Part shown: piece after piece, positions 1-64,000 of the stretch
Position numbering within the stretch: position 1 is the stretch's first letter
Layout: every line of letters begins with the position of its first letter
Assembly (NCBI GenBank): GCA_003118195.1
Contig: BEXV01000087.1
Location: 230,656-294,655, forward strand
Source: Hemicentrotus pulcherrimus
Lineage: Eukaryota > Echinodermata > Echinoidea > Camarodonta > Strongylocentrotidae
Direction: 5' to 3'
Length of the DNA: 64,000 nucleotides
Translations under genes and position numbers: made by a program
The notes under the pieces: generated by a model
The model's input: the letters and a program-made list of their open reading frames with translations, nothing else
Database searches by the model: none
What the model was told of the DNA's origin: nothing

Positions 1-2935
1 CCCCCCCCCCCCCCATCCTCTTTCTCTTATCTCTGTGATTGCCCCTTTGTCTCCCTCTTATTTACATAATTATTAAAACTTCAGTTGCCTTTTTTCATCT
101 CTCTGGATGGTCCCTAGTTCCCCACACATGCATTTTCGCACAAACCAATATGCACCAGTTGAAGGGAGGATAGCTTTGTGCAACACAGTGACTCTGAAAA
201 AAATTACCCTTTTCTGGTCTTAATTAGATCCATGACAACACTTTTTAACACCGGTATAAATCAATCTTTCTGAGAGGGCCTGCGGTCCTGAATTGTGCCA
301 TAAAATAATGAACTGTTATTATTATTATCTTGCACTGGGAATAGCTGAACGATCTTGGTATCTTGATCAATATGATGGGGTACAAGGAAATTATTTGTGT
401 GAGATATTTAAAGAGTATAACAATTTAGGTCAAGTGAATAACGGATAATAATTAATTTCGCATCACAAAGTATGTTTAACCGGATTTCTTGTTGCAACAC
501 TGTATCATGGACAAGCTGTTTTATCAATAAAAACAAGAGCCAAGACGAGCTGATTGAATCAATCAAACGCCTCTTATCTCTACCACCTCCAAAAACTTGG
601 CATCCATGTGCCTCCCCACAACCCTGGACCTCCATTAACCTCAACAGGACCAAACAAGATTGAATCAATTACAATGTAGATGTACTTTCGACCCACAAGA
701 CTTTAAAGCCATCCACAGTCAAAACAACACAACAGTATGTTGTGAGGCTCATCTTTTCGATCAAGTCAAGTATTTTCTTTAACTACTGAAAAAAAAATCA
801 GAGAACAGAAAAAAAGATTTGTCGCTACGTACAAAGGAGATTGTACAGTGCAAGAGGCAAGCACAGTGAAATATATGTCATACGACCAAGAATTGTAGAA
901 ATACAATCATAGGAGTGGAGTATGATATGCATCTAAGGTGTATTCGCAAATACCAAAATATCAATATTGTGCTAATGATAAGAATGGTAGATTATCCATA
1001 CATGTCCAACTTTGTTTCACAACTAGGTTATGAACAGAATATGTGAGTTTGGGGAAATTTGATAAAGGTATTGGGAGATTTCTTGTTACAGGCATTTGTA
1101 TCAACTCCATGCCTAAAATCAAATTTCATGATAAGACATTTTGTTACAAAGCCATTATTATAAGATGGAAAATCGCGAAAAAAAAAGAAGTTTACTTACA
1201 CACTAATTAGTTATTATAGGGTTATGGAATAAAAGATTGTATACTATTCCATGTCTGCAAGGGGTTAGTAAAAGTGTAAGGCTAATAGACCCACATCACT
1301 TGACAGGTAGTAGAGTAATTAATAGGGTTTCCATACACGTCTATGAAGGAAGTAGTCACTTCTAGAATATTCCCATCGAGGGTGATAAAATGGTTCCCAT
1401 ACCTTTACTCCTCGCGATGACATGACAGCTTCCCTACAAATATCATATGTAACTTATTGATTCACTTGACAGTATGTCAATGTCCTATCATGCCTTTGCT
1501 CTTTTGTGTCTGTCCTGAAATATTTGAAGAGATTCCTTTTGTGGCAATTACAAATGGGTTTAAATCTAATCTGTTGAATTCTAGATTTGATAAAACTGTG
1601 GTTATAAAGTCAATACTACAATACCTTAAATGTATACATTTTGCAGTACTTACATGTATTGTACTAGTTCAAAGGTTTAATTTAATTTGCAATAAAATCT
1701 TGAAAATTCTGTTGTGTGCTGTCTTATTATTGAACACTTGCCATGCACCAACCCAGAATGTAAATGATATTTTTACTATAATTTGTATTGAAATTCACCA
1801 ATGCAATGAATATTTTCCCTACAATATGTTAATCTCAACAGGATCTAATTAATAGAGGCAATAGACAGCAACGTTGACATATCATACAAATAAGTGAAGG
1901 CTATTTGCAGATTGCAGTAGGAAATATTTATGCCCACCCTTTTAATCAAATGTAGCTCTTATCTGATATGTATGTAGTTCACATAGGGCTCGCTTTTATG
2001 AAAATTGGCAATTCAGAAGTTTGGTTAGAATCAAAAGAGAGTGTACTGTTGAAAGAAAATGGGATAGAGCAATTTTTTTACTGTAATAATATTTTTAAAA
2101 ATTGGATCAATTTATATAGCACAGCTACTTTATAAATTCTTTTAAACAAAAGCTCCTGAAAACAAGTGCTTCTAGAACAAAACTTTGAAGGCAACAACGA
2201 ATGAGGCTTTTCTTATGACTAGTTGTAGGTTATTCCAAAGCTATGGAGAGGCGCAACTGAAAGCACTGTGCTTCTGTACTTTGTTTATAATCTTATCCAC
2301 ACAAATAAAGGATATAAATGCGATGAACAGTAGTCACTAAATTTGAAATTTCTTTCAATATGATCCTAGATGTCTTGATTACCCTACTTCGAGGTCAAAA
2401 GTCTTTCTTTCTTTTTAATCTTTTAAAGATGGTTGACACCCCAAGGGATGGCAGATCATAGCTATTAAATGGAATTAGATTGTAAATGAACTTGACAAGT
2501 CCCAGCTCAAATTCATCATCACATAAGTATACTCAGGAAGATTACTCAGCCCAAAAGGATACTTCTGTGTGAGTAATTATATATCTGTTTGCGAATTTGA
2601 CCCAGCTTTGGAAATAAGAGAGGCTGAGTCATAGATCCTTCAGTTATCAAGTAGGCATAGGTAATTCCTTCAGTTTGGAGCCAGAAGGGCATAAATTCTG
2701 TATAAAATGATATTACAAACAACCTTCTGGCTCCATATAGATGTCATGATCCTTTATGTTTAAAATGAAGAAACATATAAACAACAACAACACTATCCAA
2801 TCAAATCAAATTAGGAGATTCGTAGAGTGCCAAGATCTAGTTGCCTAATCAAAGGTGCTGATGAAACTGAAAAAAATAATAAATATGACATCCATGATTC
2901 ACCTGGACAAAACCTGAGGTAAGTGGTTTGTTGTA

Positions 2936-3020
2936 AACACTTATCAGCTTATTTCTAGTCATACATTCTTTTCCTATGAACACTTATCAGCTTATTTCTA
3001 GTCATACATTCTTTTCCTAT
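2936..3020. repeat. 43-bp tandem duplication
   Basis: AACACTTATCAGCTTATTTC.. is repeated back to back, first copy 2936-2978 and second from 2979, essentially identical. Confidence 0.92.
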
Positions 3021-3529
3021 ACCGGTATACATTATAATATGAAGAAACATATAAATCAAAGGTAATACCAACAACAAGAACACTAAACAGCTTATTATTG
3101 TAAACATCAAGGTCTTGGGAATAGACTAATGTATCATTATCAAATGTAGTAGCTTGTAAAATGAAATCAATGGTAAATTGCTCTGAAAGGAAGAAAAAAT
3201 ATTAGAGAAGCAGATTGGTGAAAGTTTAAACTAAATCAGACACACATTAAGAAAGTTATGAATTTCTGAAAGTTGTAATCAATGTCCATAAGGGAATTTC
3301 AAATTCCCATACAAATGTACTTATAACAATGGTTGTCAACTGCTGCTTTCTACTACATGGAAGTATACATCCAAAGTTGGAGTGGGAAAACAAATGGTAG
3401 TAATATTCAGAGAATGGGATTTGTGATGAAGTGGTAAAGTCCTGAGGGAGAATAGAAAAGAGGACAAAGAAGATAGACGGATAAGTGACAGAAAAAGGAG
3501 GGGCAGAATTGGGTCAAGAGAGTGTGGAG

Positions 3530-3935
3530 GGGAGGTGCGCTCTGTGTGCAAAAGGGGGAAGAGGAACAGAGGGAGAAAGGAGATGATGAAGTTTTATTTG
3601 GAAAAGGTTATTAGGTAAATAGAGGAGAAATGCAAAGAAAAGAAAAGAGTAGGGAAAAAAAAGGGAGAGAGGAAAAGAGTTGGGAAAAGGGGAGAGAGAG
3701 AGAAGCAGAGAGTTGGAGTACAATTTTAAGGTCATTGGAGAAGGGAATAAAAGAATAGAAAGAGATAAAGAAGCAGAAGGAACATGGATATGCAAGCGAA
3801 AGAGAAATTAAACTTTATAGAATGAAAGGAGAAGATACAAGGGAGAATGCAAGATGGAGGTAACAAGAGAGAGGTGGAGAGAGAAAGAGAGAGAGAAAGA
3901 GAGGAAGAAAGAGAGAGAGAAAGAAAGAGAGTGCA
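3530..3935. repeat. GA-rich purine tract
   Basis: Low-complexity GA/GGAA-rich sequence ending in (GA)n near 3880-3930. The ORFs on the opposite strand here are low-complexity artefacts. Confidence 0.85.
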
Positions 3936-4042
3936 ATAATAAATATCCCATAAATAAATTAGAAACTACTTTGCAACAATTGCAACAGAACTAGAAGAGC
4001 AGGAACAAGAGAGGCACAAAAGAAAGGTCCTTGAAATGAAAA

Positions 4043-4120
4043 AGACCCATTGCTTACTGGAGCCGGGTGTTCCCTGTGTTAAGCTTATGGAAATAGATAA
4101 TTTAGCAGTCAGCTGGTTAA
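4043..4120. mobile_element. ~80-bp TTAACC-ended short element, copy 1
   Basis: Shares ACCCATTGCTTACTGGAGCC..TCCCTGTGTTAAG..GGTTAA with copies at 49356, 49673 and 54195. The ends are short inverted repeats. Confidence 0.65.
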
Positions 4121-4127
4121 TTTGAAA

Positions 4128-4255
4128 TATATTGTTATCTACGCAGGATCATAGTGCTTGGCAATAAGTAATTCAGATTGCTCTATAAACTGAAGAATAC
4201 TTATCATATTGAAGGTGTTCATTCTGCTGCTAGAGTATTTCTGTAGCAATACTAT
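4128..4255. repeat. dispersed duplicate of 6168-6290
   Basis: CAGGATCATAGTGCTTGGCA..GAAGGTGTTCATTCTGCTG is repeated with a few changes at 6168-6290. Unknown family. Confidence 0.8.
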
Positions 4256-5402
4256 AGGGTATGTGAGCATTACTAATGCCATGGAGAAAGTGCATTCTGG
4301 TGCATAGAACAACAGGAGAACAGAATAAGAATTAATATTATAAATAGTTGCCTGAACAGTTTCATTTAAAAGAATAATATCAAAATATTATTATCAATTA
4401 ATGTGGTAAAGACAGAGAGGTAATCAGCACCTTGAGTGCCTTTGCATGGTGGCTCGGCTAAAGCCTGGTAATAATAAAATTGCAGGGGCTGGCCCTCAGG
4501 GAATACAGTGTTAATACTGAAGAGGCTACCTCCAGATAACAAGCTATTTTTATATATTTTTAAAATAAATATTATCATATTGTTATAATTATTATTACTA
4601 TTTTCTATTATTCTCATTCTCATTCTAACTTCTGTTCTTATTTTTCTTTTTATCATTATCATTATAGCACCAACCCCATGCTTTTCTATTCTGTTTTGTA
4701 TGACAATTGAAGACTATTCATTGGCATCAGCACTATCACAAGAGTCAGGGGTCATACAAAGTTAAATTTTCTCTGAAAATATGACCCATGCTATAGAGCT
4801 TTAATCCTTCCTTAGGGAGGCCTTGTTTCATGTCAAAGTTTTTGGTTAATTTAACAAGATCCTAAAGAGGAAAACCATAACTTCCTTTAAAACTCCCGAA
4901 ATTATAACCAGATGCATCATTATAAGTATGAGGCTGTATAAAATTCACTTTTTTGCATGTAGGAATGCATTGGTTGACCTATTTAAAATCAGGATTATAT
5001 GCCGTTTTTTAAAGATTAACTGAATAAAGATCAACACATCCACCCACACGCACAAGAGCAATACTGTCTTTACCACAAAAATCATATTGTCAGAATTATT
5101 ATTTTGAAATTTCATGAAGAAGAATGAGCTCACTTTCTGCAAAGTACATTTGGAAAGGATTAGTAGGTTCAAGTCATCATCACTTCTTTCTAAAAAAATA
5201 GCATATATTCTAGGACAGGGTTATAGTTTGGACTTAGGTTTGTCCTTCAAGGTTTAAATGCCACATAAGTTCAAAACAATCCAATTATATGGTTAATTTG
5301 TTTTCAAAACCTTCAAAAAAAGGAAGATAAACATGGCATATGCTTTCGCTCTAGTGTTCTTCCTACAACCTAACAGGAACCACACACAATTTACAAAAAG
5401 AA

Positions 5403-5785
5403 GATATTCTCGTTCCTTCTATCAAATTTAGGAGTTTTCTATAGAGCTTTCCTGTGATCTACAAACCGGCCTTGACATTAGATATCAACCCACTATGCGA
5501 TAGTAAACCTGGAATCATTTGTAACAAGATCAGGGTGAAGTTTGAAAAAGTACTTAGTTTTATGTTGAACTAGTATATTTGTACATATAGCTGCATATTG
5601 TGGATATTCTTGTTCAATCTATCAAGTTTAAGAAAAAAAGGTATAAATAGTTTTCTATAGAGCTTTCCTGTGATCTACAAACCAGCCTTGACATTACATA
5701 TCAATCCAATCTACGCAATAGTAAACCTGGAATCATTTATAACAAGTTCAGGGTATAGTTTGATGTAGAGCTTAGTTTTATGTGG
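5403..5785. repeat. ~200-bp tandem segment duplication
   Basis: TTTTCTATAGAGCTTTCCTG..AAACCTGGAATCATTT occurs at about 5435 and again at about 5650, with diverged flanks. Confidence 0.85.
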
Positions 5786-6167
5786 GGTGAGGTAATTGAG
5801 GTTTTAATTTGCTTTTGCGCAATAATGAAAGGGTAAATACTTATTATTCCTTGATATTTTAATTTTACATTCATTCAGTTTTCAATTTATATCATGCAGC
5901 TGCATAATGCAGTGTATTGTTTTGGGGATAGTCATGTACCATAATTTAATCTACTTGATTGCCTTATATCATTAGGCAATGTTCTTTTGGTTAATACATT
6001 GCTTCATTATTGCTTGTTTATTATGTGTAACTGCAGTGAAAAATTTTCTTGATATGTATTTTTGAAGAATAAAGTACCACTTTTAGAAAATAAAATATTG
6101 TGGAGTGTTATGATTTACGGAAGTTGATGAGAAGGAAAATGTATGATGTGTGCAATGTAGCAATAAT

Positions 6168-6290
6168 TTGCAATATATTGTTTATCTACTCAGGATCATA
6201 GTGCTTAGCAATAAGTAATTAAGATTTCTCTATTAGCTGAAGAATACTAATCGTATTGAAGGTGTTCATTCTGCTGATAGAGGAAACAAG
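6168..6290. repeat. second copy of the 4128-4255 repeat
   Basis: See the 4128 copy: same orientation, about 2 kb apart, moderate divergence. Confidence 0.8.
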
Positions 6291-8128
6291 CAAATAGTTT
6301 CATAGCTTGCAAATCTAGTTCGAGAGTCTCAGGAGTGACACAGTTGATACACAGTGACACCGGTATATACAGTTTTATACAAAAAGAAAAAGGATAATTG
6401 CATTGAACTCTGACCAATATATTTCCTAATAATGAATAACAACTATAACATCCATACATACTACATTTGGAAAATGTTCCAAAGTTGTTGAAATCACTCA
6501 GGGAAACCAATTTGAGAAACAGTTGAATTTATTACAATAAACAATATTAAGGGTACATATTTTACAGTAACCGCTACACAGATATCAAATGTAATATTTT
6601 GTAATTTGCTACATTATGTTACATAATCAAAATTCAAATGTCATAAATTAGTATTTAAAATGGGCTTTGTGTGAAACACACAAAATGCATCTGTCAAAAA
6701 ATATCTTGAAAAGCACATCAAATAAATCATCGACCATGTCACTTCTGATAAATGGAATCTGAAAAATAATTTCATTACACGCAATATAAGGAGGTACTTC
6801 CTGCTTTATAAAATACCTGTGGATTAGTTAATCTTTATTTCACAAAAAAAAAATCAATGCTATACATTTGTACATTTACAAGTACTTAAAGAAAGTAACA
6901 AATTGTCTCAATAGGTAAAAATTTAATAAGAATACAATTTTGATATATGTAGAAAAAATGCATGCAGGAACAAATATTCATTTTCTATACAGTTTTTGAA
7001 AAACATAATCATATCATAAATACTATAATGAATTTATGTCTATACAGAGCATTACATACATTTACAAGTAATCCAGTCTAAATGTTAACACATGATGGGA
7101 AATGATAAATACATGTACCTGACTCAGCTGTTAACTACAAGTGCAGCTGTCATGCAGTTGTAATAGCTCCTAGGACTTTAAAGGTACGTATAGACCAGCT
7201 TTGGAAACGCCCCCTCTCAAACAAGGAAATGGAAGCTATTACTACCAATCATGTGAAAGAATATATAGACTAATTTAGCTGGGAAACCGTCTACTAATTG
7301 ATATATTTGGTAAATCATCATATCGATCCGGCCTAGATTTGCAAATTTAGGTTGAAGCATTGCCATCTAAACCTCTGAAGGCAATATTTAAACAATATTG
7401 AATGGATATTTTGGACCCAAAACCCTTCAACCGCAATTTTACCAGTACCTTAAACTTAATCTTTGTATCATTGTACTCCACAGAACACCATTTTCCATTA
7501 ACTTGTGAATCACTTTATTTGAAAAGATACTACAATGTCATTTTTGCTCAATGTCCAAAAATATGGTATAGCACCATTCTTAGAGCACTAAAAACGCTTG
7601 CTTTGCAGCCCTCTTTAAAAGAAGTCCCTATTGAATGCATTTGAAATCACACCGGCATGTATACAGGATGTTCTCAGTCATCACAATCACATAAATTTTG
7701 AAATCCCTGAACAGCCTTCAAAGTGATGTCAGTAGTTAGTTCACTGCAGTCACTCTTCATTATCATTTCTCATAATTTTAGGTTATTCTTAAACCTCCAA
7801 CAACAATTTATAAGATATTGGGTTATAATATGAGCTGATTTAAAATGTATGCTTCTATGTAATCTCGACATTAACACAATCACCAGCCCAACATCAAAAG
7901 TACCATTCAACTGATGTAGATCTAAGCATTTAACCTCTTGTTATATCCACCATATTGTGTTAATTCATAAAATATAAAACATTTTAATTACAGTGAAATA
8001 TAAGGTATAATCGGAAAACATTTCATATTAAAGACAAAATATAAAAGACAGGAAACATGACTTTCAAGAATCATGGAGGTTTTTCCACAACCAGTACAGG
8101 GATCAGAAATGAAAGAGAGATTACTCAC

Positions 8129-64000
<55,872 letters not shown>

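Larger units (their letters stand above)
1..8128. other. non-coding stretch: very long intron or end of locus
   Basis: No EGF or Ig signature on either strand and no convincing long ORF. A 131-codon plus-strand frame at 1457-1852 has no recognisable domain. Contains a poly-C start, a purine-rich block and duplicated segments listed separately. Confidence 0.6.

Noticed and set aside
408..668. Possible EGF remnant (TCCATTAACC on plus strand)
   Set aside because: Only the N-G-G-like codons match; the Cys pattern and splice sites are absent.
1457..1852. 131-codon plus-strand ORF
   Set aside because: No recognisable domain, AT-rich composition, no splice or promoter context; most likely chance.

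Overview
This is a eukaryotic draft-assembly window, AT-rich and intron-dense, with one run of Ns (59233-59377). Many small interspersed repeats, microsatellites and retroelement scraps surround short, well-conserved exons. The repeat style (acatgtacatgta runs, tRNA-derived SINE relics, several short terminal-inverted-repeat elements) and the long Ig/EGF gene suggest a marine deuterostome, most likely an echinoderm such as a sea urchin. That assignment is an inference from general character, not from a database match.

The window is occupied by part of one giant minus-strand gene. I can place 64 consecutive coding exons, read from 64000 down to 8129. They total 8,445 coding bases (about 2,815 residues) and neither gene end is in view. 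They encode 24 EGF-like domains and 20 complete Ig-like domains, plus the second half of one more Ig at the right edge. Each Ig is split over two exons: an N-half with the first Cys and the core Trp, and a C-half with the D-x-G-x-Y-x-C motif, usually followed by x-x-G-P. Every exon begins and ends in phase 1, so EGF exons, Ig N-halves and Ig C-halves are all symmetric cassettes. The main unit is Ig-EGF. Departures are one Ig-Ig junction (exons 13/14) and five EGF-EGF pairs (exons 16-17, 20-21, 51-52, 55-56, 62-63). I see no transmembrane, kinase or other end domain, so I do not name the gene. Repeated Ig/EGF ectodomains fit a secreted or cell-surface adhesion or receptor protein; Tie-like receptors are one known family mixing these domains.

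The most unusual feature is what lies between the exons. At least ten live exons have truncated, decayed tandem copies of themselves beside them, with lost donors, stops or frameshifts and periods of about 100-320 bp. Some copies are nearly identical, so unequal exchange looks recent. Live exons also carry lesions: exon 32 has an in-frame TGA, exon 22 has lost the core Ig Trp while a dead copy keeps it, exon 8 has a seventh Cys, and EGF and Ig N-half are fused in exon 63. A 33-nt CpG-rich phase-1 candidate micro-exon lies inside the 6.4-kb intron that splits one Ig domain.

Layout: 1-8128 is non-coding apart from repeats (terminal intron or intergenic). 8129-24679 holds exons 64-48 with the densest exon relics. 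25098-31546 is the largest intron within the exon series, with an inverted-repeat element, a hammerhead-like motif and the candidate micro-exon. 31547-64000 holds exons 46-1, with LINE fragments at 32567-32824 and 45180-45420 and several SINE and MITE-like copies. Introns not listed separately hold nothing else I recognised.
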